DNA of 64,000 nucleotides from Mucidula mucida (GCA_015501055.1 JADNYV010000015.1:62001-126000), one strand, 5' to 3'; shown: positions 12,865 to 25,090, numbered from the stretch's first letter. Notes: generated by a model from the sequence alone, not told the origin. A program made the numbers and translations.

Positions 12865-14871
12865 ATGGAGCTGTCCTCCCTTGTCGTGTACGCTGTGCTC
12901 GTTTTCTCTGTGACCTTACTCACGAAACGTCGGCGATCGTCTCTGCCTCTTCCTCCTGGACCGCGGCGCCTCCCCATCGTCGGAAACTTGTTCAATAGGC
13001 CTATATACAATACATGGCTTACCTACACGGACTGGAGAACGCGCTATGGCGACATCGTGTCGATGGAAGTGCTTGGACAACCCGTAATCATCGTCAACTC
13101 TGCCAAGGGGGCAGCCGAGTTGTTTGAAAAGAGATCGTCAAACTACGCGGATCGCCCTCGTAAGTTGAGTCTCAGCGAGTATCTTTTGCCACTGATTCGC
13201 CGATTTATTTAGCCTTTCATATGGCGAATGACTTGATGAAATGGGCATGGAATTTCAATCATATGAGATACTCAGATGAATGGCGGTACTTGCATTTCTC
13301 CATTATCAGATCGCCATTGATGCCGACAACTTGCTGTTTGCAGACTCCACAGGAAAACTTTCCACCAGTACTTCCAAGCGAAGGAAGTGCTGGAGTATCG
13401 TCCCGTCCAGATGGCGACGACGCGTATGTTGCTCAAGCTGATGTTGCAGTCGCCTGAGGACTTCTTTAGTCATGTTCGATAGTACGCCTCGTTCGTCTTT
13501 CATTTCGTGTCATGCTGATGGTCGTGTGCAGCCATGCCGGCTCCATCATCCTTCGCCTTACGTATGGGTATGACGCGCAGCCGCGTAATGACCGGTATGT
13601 GGCGCTAGCGGACAAGGCTCTGCGTGGCGTGATGTACGCGCTTGTTGTCGGCGGCTACCTCGTTGATTATTTGCCGATCCTTAGGCGCGTTCCTGGTAAG
13701 TGATACGCCGTGTTGTCTTTTTCTCTACTAAGTAGCCTGAAGCGTGGATGCCATTTGCCAAGTTTCAGAGGGAAGCAGAAATAGCTGGACGTGACGCTAT
13801 TGCCATGAGGGATTTGCCATTCGAGGAGCTCCTCAAATCGATGGTATGTTTCTGCGGATCACTTCAACTCGACCATTCATTAACGACGTATATTGAATCA
13901 GGACGCAGGGACCGCTGTGCCCTCGTTCGCATCTATGAACATTGAAAGGTTTAAACACGTTGACTCTGACTCTCAGTTTGATATGATGGACGTTATTCGT
14001 AATTGTGCGGGCCTGGCTTTCGGTGCTGGCGCTGATACTGTATGTGTACCTCACCCCAGAAGTTTCTGTTCCTGATACCGACTCCAATATCGCAGACTGT
14101 ATCAGTGATACTGAGCGCGATCCTTGCCCTATTGCATCACCCGGAAATTCAACAGAAGGCGCACGCAGAGTTGGATGAAATTGTAGGCCGGAAGAGGCTC
14201 CCAGAATTCGAGGATCAAGATGAGTTGAAGTACATTCAAGCGATCGTGTTCGAGGCTATGAGATGGCGACCAGTCACCCCTCTCGGTATGAATCATTTTG
14301 ATATCACAGAACAAAGCTGTACCTCATTGCTGCTATTCATACTAGCCATGCCCCACGCTAGTGTCTCCGACGATATCTATGAAGGCTACTTCATTCCCGC
14401 TGGTAAATTTGGCGTCTTCTCATACATTGACCTTTATCAAATCTGTTTTGTATAGGGTCTGTTGTCTATGGAAACTCGTGGGCAATTCTTCATGACGAAA
14501 CAACGTACCCCGACGCGGAAGCCTTTGTCCCCGAGCGCTTCATGGGAGATAACCCTCAAACCAATCCAACGACGATTGGCGCTTTCGGGTTTGGTAGGCG
14601 GATTTGTCCTGGGAGGCATCTGGCAATGAACTCGACATTCATTGCGGTGGCGGCGCTGCTGTGGGCGTTCGATATTCTTCCCGACGAGAAAGAGAAGGAA
14701 GCACTACCGGATGTGCACGCGTATTCGGACGGTGTCGTTTCGTGAGTCTCTCTCTGTGGCGTTGAGTTGATCTAATACGACGTGGTATACAGGCACCCTT
14801 TGCCGTTCAAGTGTAAGATTGTGCCGAGGTTCGAAGAAGTAGCCAGTTTGATTCAGTCTTCCGTTTCGTAG
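12865..14871 (+). CDS. Cytochrome P450 monooxygenase (inverted pair, left member)
   Basis: ATG at 12865 (MELSSLVVYAVLVFSV is the membrane anchor), stop TAG at 14869-14871. Exon 1 ends at 13159 within DRP; exon 2 starts at 13213 (FHMANDLMKWAWNFNHMRYS). Further landmarks: FHQYFQAKEVLEYRP, HAGSIILRLTYGYD, I-helix GAGADT (near 14030), ILALLHHPEIQQKAHAELDE, ExxR in EAMRWRPVTPLG, and heme loop FGFGRRICPGRHLA uninterrupted by an intron. C-terminus HPLPFKCKIVPRF. Every junction examined keeps frame. It is closest to the minus-strand gene at 19411-21380, sharing its hinge, its intron pattern and the unbroken heme exon. Substrate unknown. Confidence 0.92.
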
Positions 14872-15566
14872 CAAAGTTCATGTTGATCGTGATTCCATTT
14901 TATTTATCAACTCATATCCTTCGATTTCGAGACCCTAACGAGATCGAAAGAATCGCGGTCGTATAGAAAACTACTCGATGACCATAGGGGGCGATGTGAG
15001 GCGGAACATCGGACCGGGTTCCGCTATTTCTCCTCCCACTACCTCCTTCGCCTGCTCGTTTTCATTACAAGATTCAATTTTTTTACACCATTCGGAAAGA
15101 CTACGAAGCCGGGGTCAGACATAAAGGAATAGCCAATGTACAGAGTTGCCAGGGATCGACGACGGTCGTCTGTTCTTAACTCTAACAATTTCGCATCGCA
15201 TCGCAAGCCGCGACGATTGAATGCGTTTTCGACGGACTAGTATGTGGTCGGCATTCTCATCCGTTATACTCTTGCCTCCCACCCACAACAACAAATCGCT
15301 AGTTATGCCTCTTTCAACGCCTCCAGGTGTCCTCGGTGATCCTTGGCCTCGTGCGGCGGCGGCGGCGCTACCCTTCGTCTTGAAGGAAGGCAGTCTCCTG
15401 ATTGAGTATTAGGCGGTGGAAAGAAGACGTTCTTACCCACCGTTAGCCCTCATCAACGCACTAGAAGCGCCATTGACCTCGGCCCGCGCTGCTTTAGTTA
15501 TCGAAGGGCTTAAAGTGAAAGAACTTGTATTATGGCCCACGGCTCGCCTTTCTTCTCCCTACTCCG
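14872..15566. other. Intergenic between P450 genes
   Basis: No gene supported. It holds the 3' end of the preceding P450 and the promoter of the next, and includes a GGC-rich tract near 15350-15370. Confidence 0.45.
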
Positions 15567-17708
15567 ATGAACTCTCTCCTTTTCCTAGCGGCGATGTTCG
15601 CCTTTGTTGCCCTCTTGAAATACAGACGCCGTCGTACATCAGCTCTACCACTACCTCCTGGTCCCAAACGCCTACCCATTATTGGCAATCTCTTGGATCG
15701 GCCGTGTCATCATGCGTGGTTGACGTACTCCAAGTGGGCGAAGCAGTATTGCTCTGACATTGTATCCATGGAAATCTGCGGTCAGACGGTCATTATTGTG
15801 AACTCTATAGAGATCGCCCGTGAGCTCCTCGAGAGACGGTCCACCGTTTACTCTGACAGACCAAGTGCGACCTTGGTAGTTGTTTCTACTATTGTCTCAT
15901 TTACATTCTAGCATTCGGAATGCTGAACGACGTCATGAAATGGGATTGGAACTTTCCCTTCATGCATTATTCAGACCATTGGAGGTGGGACTCGTATACC
16001 CGAGCTATCTACCGCCACTCATCCTTCTCAGACTTTGTCGAAAGACTTTTCATCAACCCTTCAACATGAAACAAGTAGACACCTATCAGCCGGTGCAACC
16101 GAAGGCTTCTGTTTTCCTTTTGCGCAGCATGCTTGATGCCCCAGAAGAGTTCTTTGGACACGTTCGTCAGTAAGTTGGTACATTCGAGGTCTACATATTT
16201 CTTCTGACCGCAATGTTGACAGTCATGCAGGCTCCATTATATTGAAGATTGTTTATGGATACGAGACCCGTGGCAAAGATGACGAGTTCGTTCACCTGGC
16301 TGACAAGGCCATGCACGGTGCTTTGCAAGCCATGGTACAGGGAACGTACGCCGTTGATTACCTTCCCATTCTCAAGTTCATCCCCTGTGTGGTCCTTTCC
16401 ATCTGACCGGGGCTGTACTGATTGTTCGAAGCTTGGCTACCTTTCTTTTCTTCTAACAAACACGCAAAGGTCGTGAAAACGGACGGGGAACATCTTATGA
16501 ATGTACCTTTCGACATGGCAATGAATTCAGAGGGAAGCCGTTCATCTTGCTCTATGCTGCAAAAGTCATGTTTGTTGGTCACTAACTCGCCTATCAGGCC
16601 ACAAGAAGTAACGACTCATCCTTCGTCTTGGAGCATATGGATAAGGTCAAGTCTGGAGGAGACGGCATAGACCAAGAGTACATGACAAAGGTTATCAAGC
16701 AAAGCGCTGCGGCGGCATTTGTAGGTTGGTTCGCACTTGTTACTTACTTCTCCGCACACTCAAGTTGCTGTTTGTTAGCTGGCGCCGATACGGTATGATT
16801 CCTACAAGCCATCACTCAAGAACTGACGACCGTAGACTGTCTCCCTCGTCTGCTCATCAATCCTCGCTCTGGTTCTCCACCCCAAAGTACAAGAAAAAGC
16901 CCAAGCGGAATTGGATGCGTTCGTCGGACGCAACAGGTTGCCCGACTTTGGCGACAAACCCAATCTCCCTTTTGTTGAAGCAGTTGTGCTGGAGGCGTTA
17001 AGGTGGCGCCCCGTCACGCCGACCGGTGCGGGTATTCTCACTTCAAGCGTTGCGACATCTGACTAATCTTGTTCACAGCCGTCGCACACGCGAGTTTATC
17101 GGATGATACTTATGCGGGATACTTTATCCCAGCGGGTACGTATGTGTATCTGCGCGATATGCTTGGGTGCTCAAAGCTTGCCAGGTTCGACGATGATTCC
17201 GAACACTTGGTCTGTGATACAACAACCGAAAGGCATATTTTCTTATCATTGTTGTTATAGGGCCATGATGTACGATGAGAGTGTGTACCCGAACCCCGGT
17301 GTGTTCGATCCCGAGCGATTCATGGGCGCGCATTCGGCTCCACATCCAACGTCCACCGGCGCCTTTGGCTTTGGACGACGGTGGGTTGCATTCCTTCCTT
17401 TCATCTTCTTTTCTACTAACCCGATTCTTGCAGCATCTGCCCTGGCCGGTTTCTCGCTCTGAGCTCGGCGTATACTGCTATCGCATCCTTGTTGTGGGCT
17501 TTTTCGATTGACAAGTCTATTGACGAGAATGGCGAGGAGATCGTTCCCGACGATGAGGACTATCATAATGGAGTTATTGCGTAGGTGGCTTTCAGGTTCC
17601 ATTACAAACGGATCTGATACGGTGTCGGGCCCTAGACATCCTGCGCCGTTCAAATGTCGATTTACGCCCCGCTTTGGTACTGTCAGAGATGTCATTACGG
17701 ACTTGTAA
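15567..17708 (+). CDS. Cytochrome P450 monooxygenase (middle gene of trio)
   Basis: ATG at 15567, stop TAA at 17706-17708. N-terminal anchor MNSLLFLAAMFAFVALL, hinge [15 protein letters not shown], then [50 protein letters not shown]-helix AGADT (16780-16795), ExxR in [25 protein letters not shown], and heme loop [14 protein letters not shown] with an intron at about 17381-17433 between RR and IC. The end is HPAPFKCRFTPRF. It is much closer to the gene at 34322-36467 than to its two immediate neighbours, although it sits between them. Frame is kept throughout as far as can be read. Confidence 0.9.
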
Positions 17709-18720
17709 TTCGACAAGATGGTTGCAGGTCTTATGTTTACGTTCCGCTATCAGATGATTTCGGACTTTATGTCTGTGGCAGCGACTTTATCTGATGTCCT
17801 GGGTAGAACATCGAGTGCGAACCTGAAGATAGCAGACCGAAGATGGTCACCGCTCAACACCTGGGTACCAGTGCGCCTCAATAAATCCGAACGACGCGCT
17901 ATACTGAGACTGGTCTTTTCTGGACGTTTATCTCTTCCGGTGCCGACTTGCTAGTGGAGAGCTTGGATGTATATCGTCAGGACGCGAGATGATTGGGGAG
18001 CGGCTACCCATCTGGTCAATTCAGCGCCGTGCTGGATACGGGATAGTAGGAATCATGCAGAGCCATGGATTAAGTCGTCTTTCGTTTTGCTTCAACACGA
18101 GTTGCTCTTTCTCTTCCCTACCGCTCTGTGAAAGCACCACGTCCTCTTCCCATCTGATGATGACAGTATCCAAAATTTTCGAAAAGTGCGCTGTGTTTGA
18201 GGACGGCGAAGAGACGGCCCTGGCTCGGGTCATGATGTTTTTATAGAGGCTCTTCCCTCCGCCCCTGCCCACTGCCTCGTCGTGAAGTTCTCTGCGGACA
18301 CTCCTCGTCTTTATTCTTTTCTGCTGCTAATAGCAAAGAACATATGTCAGCCCCTCGCTTGTTGCTGGTGGAAGGGCGTAGGCATCGATCTTGTTCTTTA
18401 TAGCAGCGTACAGCATGAGACTCCGGAGGCAACAAGACGCAAGCTGGGTCCACACCCTCTTGCTTTGGCAGGTAGCAAGCACAGGATGTTTCCTATTGAG
18501 TGGGGAATGCATACCAATGTTGAACAAGATGTTGGACGTGAAACTTGCATAGGGAATAGCCATCTGATGACACACATACAATATTACTATGTTACCGCAT
18601 GTCATGTTCCATCCATTATTGCTTTGCATTGCGCAACTAGTTACTCATACTTACTGCTACTTAGTACTCACTTGAGACAACCAATATACTACCTTTTTTC
18701 TGGGTGGTGAAGAAAACCCT
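17709..18720. other. Intergenic, 1 kb
   Basis: No gene supported. A minus-strand open frame at 18327-18629 and plus-strand frames around 18000-18700 lack any recognisable domain. Confidence 0.4.
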
Positions 18721-18811
18721 AGGTTTTGATACACCTTGAGTTTACTGCAGTTAGTAAAAGTATTGATATGATATCAAAACCGTCAAGGGTTGGCAGGTAG
18801 GTTTTGATACC
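18721..18811. repeat. Short inverted and direct repeat cluster
   Basis: AGGTTTTGATA at 18721 is repeated directly at 18799 (AGGTTTTGATACC) and in inverse at 18772-18781 (TATCAAAACC). The inverted pair could form a 10-bp stem with a loop of about 40 bases. It may be the remnant of a small inverted-repeat element; no target duplication was found. Confidence 0.45.
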
Positions 18812-18997
18812 GGCACACTATGACTGCACGTGCCGGCACTCTGGCGCTCACAGAGCCTGGGGTGGCGGGACTAAGGCGGGTTGGGGGTGGCAGGGCGCTG
18901 CGCCACATCACGTGTCCTTGATACCGTCAGCAACGCCTGGGCCCCGCGGAGGTTTACCTTTTTTTTCGGCAAAATTCAACTGAGAACAATTCTACCA

Positions 18998-19098
18998 TGA
19001 GTCAACCCAGGCTCGCACTTGAGGACCTTCTGTGTCACAATTTTAGACGATGTTTGGTGTTGTTAGACAGATGCGATAACCAACTACGCCATCGACCC
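18998..19098 (-). tRNA. tRNA-Val(AAC)-like gene with intron, possibly a pseudogene
   Basis: Read on the minus strand, it has acceptor GGGTCGA pairing with TTGACTC (with wobbles) and A73. The A box is TGGCGTAGTTGG. The anticodon stem TCTGT/ACAGA encloses loop CTAACA with anticodon AAC and an intron of about 26 bases 3' to it. The T arm is imperfect: the TTCGA loop has become TGCGA and the T stem holds a mismatch. The B box is therefore damaged, which argues for a weak gene or a pseudogene. A TTTT run lies about 20 bases downstream. Confidence 0.55.
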
Positions 19099-19410
19099 GG
19101 TCACTCAAGTCCAACTTGTATCGTCAACGCATTGACCCCTTCTGGGTGGCACCTTTCGGACCACATTTCCATTGAGTATTCATTTCTTCCACCGTACAGT
19201 CGAATGTAAGGCAACTAGAATCTGACTCGAGCCAGTGTCTTCAGCTGGATTGTGTTCCCCCTTTACAGTGCACAGGCTATATAGCGACTCCTTTGAGCTT
19301 ATGAAGGAAACTTTCCATTCCTCTCATTTGGATCCAGCAGCACAGCAATAACTTGAACGAGTGGTTAAATAAAAAGGAACGACTATCAACTTTGCTACAC
19401 AAACAGCAAA
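19099..19410. other. Intergenic between tRNA-Val-like gene and P450
   Basis: About 310 bases with no coding or RNA feature recognised. It holds the 3' flank of the minus-strand P450. Confidence 0.4.
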
Positions 19411-21380
19411 TTACGACGAGTTAATCAAACTAGCTACTCCTTCAAACCTTGGCACGATCTTACACTTAAATGGCAACGGGTGTCTACATGCCACACCTTA
19501 ATAAGGACCACATTATGAAGTAAAGACAGACACTCACGAAACAGCACCGTCGGTATACGCGTCCACATCCGCCACCTCCTTCTCATCGGGGAAAATGTCG
19601 AAGGCCCACAACAGCGCCGCCACCGCGATATACGTCGAGTTCATAGCCAAATGCCGCCCAGGACAGATCCGCCTGCCGAAACCGAACACACCGAGGGTCG
19701 TTGGGTTGGGTTGAGGGTTATCGCCGATAAAGCGCTCGGGGTTGTAGGTCTCTGCGTCCGGGTAGGTCGCTTCGTCGTGGAGAATCGCCCAAGCGTTTCC
19801 ATAGACGATTGATCCTATAATTGGAAAGGTAAGAGAGGTCCAGGTATTGGAAGAGGTCAGACGAACCAGCGGGAATGAAGTAGCCCTCGTATGTATCATC
19901 GGAGACACTAGCGTGGGGCATGGCTAGTATGCAATCGTTAAGATACTGTTGCGTTCTGCAAGACCAAAATGATGCCTACCGAGAGGTGTGACTGGTCGCC
20001 ATCGCATAGACTCTAAAACGATCGCTTGGATGTACTTCAAATCGTCTTGGTCCTCGAAATCCGGGATCCGTTTCCGGCCAACGATCTCATCCAACTCTGC
20101 ATGTGCCTTTTTCTGAATCTCCGGGTGATGTACGAGCGCAAGGACCGCGCTCAGTATTACTGATACAGTCTAGCCTGTGAATTAGAAATGTGTCAGATTG
20201 GTTGAGGAATACACGTACGGTGTCAGCTCCAGCGCCGAAGGCGATTCCCGCACAATTACGAACGACGTCCACCATGTTGAACCGAGAGTCAGAGGGAGCG
20301 TTTTTGGAGTTTTCGATGTTGACAGATGCGAACGAGGGTACGGCGGTCCCCGCATCCTGATTCGAGGTAAGTTGATTAGTGGCGTAGGAAACAGAAGCGA
20401 CATACTATTGATTGGAGCAGCTCTTCGAAAGGCTTATCCCGCATAGCAATAGAGTCCCGTCCACCAATCTCTGCCTCCGTTTGGAACTTGGCGAACGGCA
20501 TCCACGCTGCGCAATATTTAGCAGAGACAGGGATAACATGACTTGGCGCATACCAGGAACGCGTTTAAGGATCGGCAAATAGTCAACCAAGTAGTTTCCA
20601 ACGACAAGTGCGTACATCACGCCACGCAGGGCCTTGTCTGACAGCGCTATATTCTTGTCGTTCTCCTGCTCTGCGTCATAGCCGTAGGTGAGACGAAGAA
20701 TGATGGAAGCGGCATGGCTGCACACGACTATTAGCATGAACATGCAATCAAAAACGAAGGAGACGTACTATCGGACATGGCGGAAGAAATCATCGGGTGT
20801 CTGCAGCATCAGTTTGAGTAACGTGCGCGTTGTCGCCATCTGGATTGGGCGATACTCCAGGACTTCCTTGGCGGCGAAGTACTGGTGGAAAGTTTTCCTG
20901 TGGATTCTGCGAATAGCATAAGCATCAGTGACGATCGGATGAAGGAGAATTGCAAGTACCGCCATTCATCGGAGTATCTCATATGATTGAAGTTCCACGC
21001 CCATTTCATCAAGTCGTTCGCCATGTGAAAGGCTAAGTAGGTAGGCAAATCAGCGGCGCAGGTCAGTCGGCGACGTTCAACGTACGAGGTCGATCCGCGT
21101 AGTTTGACGATCTCTTTTCGAACAGCTCGTTAGCCCCCTTGGCAGAGTTGATGACGATGACGGGCTGTCCGAGCACTTCCAAGGACATGACGTCGCCATA
21201 TTGCGCTCTCCAATTGGTATAGGTCAGCCAGGTCTTATCCACAGGCCTATTGAACAGGTTTCCGACGATGGGAAGGCGCCGTGGCCCAGGAGGAAGCGGG
21301 AGAGGAGATCGGCGTCTTTTCGCAAAAAAGACTACGGAGAAAGCGATCAGAGCGTAGAGCGCAAACGAATATAGTTCCAT
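19411..21380 (-). CDS. Cytochrome P450 monooxygenase (inverted pair, right member)
   Basis: ATG at 21380 (MELYSFALYALIAFSVVFF anchor), stop TAA at 19411-19413. Landmarks: LPLPPGPRRLPIVGNLFNRP hinge, FHMANDLMKWAWNFNHMRYS, a C-helix exon near 20900 (YFAAKEVLEYRPIQMA), SIILRLTYGYDAEQEN, I-helix GAGADT (near 20230), ExxR in the exon ending near 19985, PERFIGDN, heme loop FGFGRRICPGRHLA in one exon, and C-terminus HPLPFKCKIVPRFEGV. It is the near twin of the gene at 12865-14871 in opposite orientation; the two share residues, introns and the short acidic loop before the last exon. Reads as intact. Confidence 0.92.
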
Positions 21381-22541
21381 GACGCCTCAAGAGGGGAGGG
21401 CCTGAAGGAGAGAATAGTTAATTGGCGCCTTTAAGAGTCAGATTCCTTCGTTATGTAACATAACGACAGGGATGTTTGCCGTGTAGAGCCCCGTGGCTTG
21501 GACTTGGTTCAGAGAAGTCGTGGAGCGTAGGGACTGGCCGGGATGCTATTTGTGGTTGGGGTTTTGGTCCCAAGGCGCTGGTACCCTGATTCGAACGTCA
21601 TTCAGTGCACAGGGACGCGGCGCAATCAATGTATTGCTGTTACGTTGGTCAGTTCATAAGAGAGCCATAAGAGTAAGTGAAAGAAGGGGTGCTGATGTGC
21701 ACTTGTTTGAGATGATCGGCAAGACTTGATTGAGATCTTGAGAAGGGAAGACACAGCCTAGGCGTTCACAGTCGTAACCTATGCGCGCTAGCGCTGACAA
21801 TCTGCGGGCTTCCCATACTTCTAGGTTAGCTACTTGGTACAGTCGTTGCGGTCCAGTGAAGACTCAGAGCGACCGCGTTCGTACCATGAGTGGTTGATGA
21901 GTGGTGTCAATAGATGTAGCATCAGCCTGCAGAAGAGCGCGCACCAAAGGGGCGTTTCCATGCGTGTACGTACTAGCCCAATTTTGCAGAGAATGGTGAT
22001 ACTATGATGGTGACGTGGAGGGGACGAACCTCTGCCGGTGAGAAAGAGGGCTTTACATGATAATATTCAGTAGGTGTCACAGGAGACAAGACACGTACAG
22101 GCAGTATCTGGGCAGTATCCACGATTGTACTGACTTGCAGGGAGCAGTCGGAGAAGAGTCGAGCGACCGCCGACCTCCCACGTCTAGATACAGAAAAGCT
22201 GAGAGCGGCCTGTACCACTCCTCCATGCTCTTTCCTCAATTTCAGCACTGGATGGTTAGTGTCGAGTATAACCGCGATATAAATGATTTGCTTGGGCGCG
22301 ACCCAAGCCACAGGTAGCGAAAAGGGGAGACCGTTAATCAACATGGCGGATGAGATCTTGAATGCGCTACGCCTTATTTTCCTGACAGTGAGAGCGCCAT
22401 GGCCATATGGGTGGGAAGCCGCAACGTGATCGCGTAAGGATTGTTTGACTCTGTGTGGCTTGTCGCCACGACGGCGCCTAACGAGGTCATCCCTACACGA
22501 CCGCGTTAAAGGATGCAGGTGAGGCTTTACGGTAGTCCTGT
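21381..22541. other. Intergenic between P450 and DNA transposon
   Basis: A minus-strand frame at 21973-22344 opens with a hydrophobic stretch (PFSLPVAWVAPKQIIYIAVI) that could be a membrane segment. It matches no family I recognise and its splice sites are unconvincing, so it is not called as a gene. Confidence 0.35.
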
Positions 22542-22603
22542 AACCGAACCCTCAAATGTGACAAGTCGATCGACTTGTCACTTTTATTCGGTCGGTAACG
22601 AGA
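22542..22603. repeat. Fold-back sequence abutting transposon
   Basis: A perfect 24-bp palindrome, arm GTGACAAGTCGA, spans 22558-22581. Outside it the arms stay partly complementary out to about 22541-22600 (about 23 of 30 positions), so the whole could fold into a long hairpin. It ends directly before the left terminal repeat of the transposon. Confidence 0.8.
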
Positions 22604-22643
22604 CTACACCGCCAAAGTGCCTCCAGGTTGGATCGAGGTGGAA
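22604..22643 (+). repeat. Left terminal inverted repeat of DNA transposon
   Basis: Forty bases from CTACACCGCC to GAGGTGGAA, matched in inverse at 29691-29730 with three substitutions in the middle. Confidence 0.9.
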
Positions 22644-23127
22644 CGATCGTGCGTGACACATGAGCTTCTCACCTTGCTGCAAGTCGGAGTCCATGTGGAA
22701 GCCATCAGAAATCGTAATGGGGGAGACCCTTGATCCAGGGGACCCGACGGCGGATGGCTTCAAGGGAGTCGTCAAGATGGATTCCATGTGGGCAAACGGC
22801 GGGGAACCATGTCAAGTGCATCGAGTCCCGACATCAACATTCTCGTTTGACAGCCATGGTGATCCTGTTGTTGTAAGGTTGAAGAGATGTTGGCTAGCTG
22901 AGGTACCCACCTCATTTTATTGTAGGCTCTGCATGTTACACAGACACCTTAGGAATCACAGCAGGGTTTAAAAAATCAAAATCATTAAAATAGCATTATG
23001 AGAACAGTGGAAGAATGCGAAATGACTACGGCTATGATATATGAGACTGGCACAAGGGCGGTAAGGCATGATGCTGTAATGACTGTGGGGTATGCAAGGT
23101 GAATGGCTACTTGATGGCGAGTCGCGA

Positions 23128-24470
23128 CTACGCCGCTTGAGAGGTGAACACGTCGGGCAACGACGACTCGGCAGCCTGCTGGGCTGCAGATGTGGCGGCG
23201 GCGGCAGTGGTCATCACATCCAACTGTGCGGCAAGCATCAGGTCGTCAACCTGCTGCTGTATACCGCTGATGCTGGCATCCGGGCGAGGCCCTACACCCG
23301 AACCGTCTCCGATGTGCTGCTTCTTGTCGCTCTCGTAGATGAATTCAAAAGCCCTGGAACAATATCAGCAAAAGAAAGCGTAAAGACAATAATGACAACA
23401 ACCTGACAAGTGCCGTAGCACTACCCTTCACAACCTGGACAATCACGGCATACTGGGCGTCGAGCTTATCCCAAAAGTCGTTCGCAGCGTGTTTCTTGAA
23501 AACCATGCGCTGTCGAGGGTTAGGGAAAGTCATTTGAGAAGAAATACGGCACTCACCATGAGGGCAATGCGACAGCAAAGGGGCACGGAGAGCTCACACT
23601 TGGTGTTCTTGATGAATGTACGGGCTAGAGTAAATATGTCGGGCTCGGGACCACCCTTCCTCCTGATAGCCAGCTAAGGATTCATGAGATAAGGCTGGAA
23701 CAATGAAGGAGACATCATACATGTTTCTTGAACGTGGCCCTTGTCTGAGTGAGGGCGTTGCTGACAGCAGATTGGAGTCGATTATAGTCGGCGGCATTGG
23801 CTGTAATGCCTGCGGGAATTCCTAGAGGAAGGCGGAGCAGGAGTTTCTATGAGATAAACATGGTTCAGGCTTCGACCACGGAATGGCAAAAAGACTCACA
23901 AGAAGCGAGTCCGTCGCAGGAGCACCCTTGTAAGAGGCAATGTGACTGGAAAGAAGCATGGCCACAGAATACGAGTTGATGTTCTTGCGTAGGTCGTCGG
24001 AGACCTCAAAGGCAGGTGTCGCGACAACAATCTCCTCGACTTTGTTGAAGACAGAATGGAGCAGTGCAAACGTCTTGGCGTCACAAATATGCGGCGGGTC
24101 CTGAGTGGAGAATGCAGGAATTAGTATGCAGTTAGAGCTGACAACAAAGACACACCTGAAGGAAAACCTCGACCTCGGCAAGTTGCTCAGTTTTGAGCTT
24201 CTTCCTCGCAGCGAAGTTCTTGACAGCGATCAAATCATTGGGGTTAGGACCGGTGGGAGTCGTGAACGGGTTAGTAGTCAGTGGGTTACCACTGGTACCG
24301 CCCGGAGCACTGTCATCTTCGAGCTCGTTGAAGTCCTCATTATTGGGAGTTGGGCGCTTGCCAAGGACACGACTGGCCTGTGGCGTTTTCATAGCCGCGA
24401 GAATGCCGTTCATGGGGTTATCATCGTCGGAGGGGGGTGAAGAAGACGGGGAAATGGGAGGGACTGACAT
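23128..24470 (-). CDS. Transposon-associated accessory protein, family of unknown function
   Basis: Six exons read in frame from ATG 24470 to TAG 23128-23130; exon 1 is 24156-24470 and exon 2 is 23900-24100. The N-terminus is Ser/Pro/Asp-rich and disordered. It is followed by FAARKKLKTEQLAEVEVFL, a helical body (SDDLRKNINSYSVAMLLSS, IPAGITANAADYNRLQSAV, ALTQTRATFKKH), a Cys-containing segment (FIKNTKCELSVPLCCRIALM) and FKKHAANDFWDKLDAQYA. The tail is Gln/Ala-rich. I recall similar proteins as large uncharacterised families in agaricomycetes. There is no catalytic motif. Position inside the inverted repeats and divergent to the transposase suggests a DNA-binding or regulatory partner. Intact, unlike its neighbour. 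Confidence 0.8.
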
Positions 24471-24728
24471 GGTGGTGGTTGAAAGGCAAGAAAAAAATGG
24501 CAATGAGGCCCCTGTTATCGCCCGATTCGTGCTGGGCTGTGTAGGGTAGGCCGGATGGTCGAGGTTGAATTTTGAGAAATGGTTGATCGCAGAATCGAAC
24601 CCGAGGTCTCGAGATCTCGGAATCATGTGGGTCTCCCCCTCAATTCACCAAATCTTCGCACCACCGAGCTTGGAGGAGTGTGTTCTAAGATAAACCTAGT
24701 ACTAGATTATGTTTATATATACAGAATA

Positions 24729-24972
24729 CTGTAGCGTTTCGACCGTAACTTCAGAGCCTGTGACCCATTATGGTCTGAAGTTACAGCGAACAGCTTCACA
24801 GACCCTTAAATTGCCTTTTTTGGACAGTTCCGCTTATAGCGGGACCTGAAATTTCCTTATTTGGAGGCTCGTGCCTGACCAAAGTGGTCCGTGACCCGTT
24901 ATGATGTATATATAGCTTCACTTCAAAGACCCCCGTGACCCGTTATGTGAATTTGCGGTCGAAACACTACAG
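24729..24972. mobile_element. Nested miniature inverted-repeat element (MITE-like)
   Basis: CTGTAGCGTTTCGACCG at 24729 is matched in inverse by CGGTCGAAACACTACAG ending at 24972, with one mismatch. TA flanks both ends, fitting a TA target duplication. Inside, GTGACCCGTTATG or a one-base variant occurs three times (near 24760, 24892 and 24935), and a TATATATAG lies near 24904. It occupies the space between the divergent accessory and transposase genes. Confidence 0.75.
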
Positions 24973-25090
24973 TACACTCTCTAGCTGAGTATCTTATATC
25001 CAGGTGCAGAGGAAGGCGCAAAACAGTGTTCTTGCACGAAAAGTCACGGAGGTCACGCGATTGTGACTGACACGTGAACTGCTTGACAAA

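Noticed and set aside
21973..22344. Possible membrane protein on the minus strand
   Set aside because: One hydrophobic stretch only, with later part of low coding quality.
24570..24660. tRNA-like stretch on the minus strand (GGTTCGATTC B box next to CATGATTCCGAG)
   Set aside because: The B box is present but no acceptor stem, D arm or 7-base anticodon loop can be formed; at most an old tRNA fragment.
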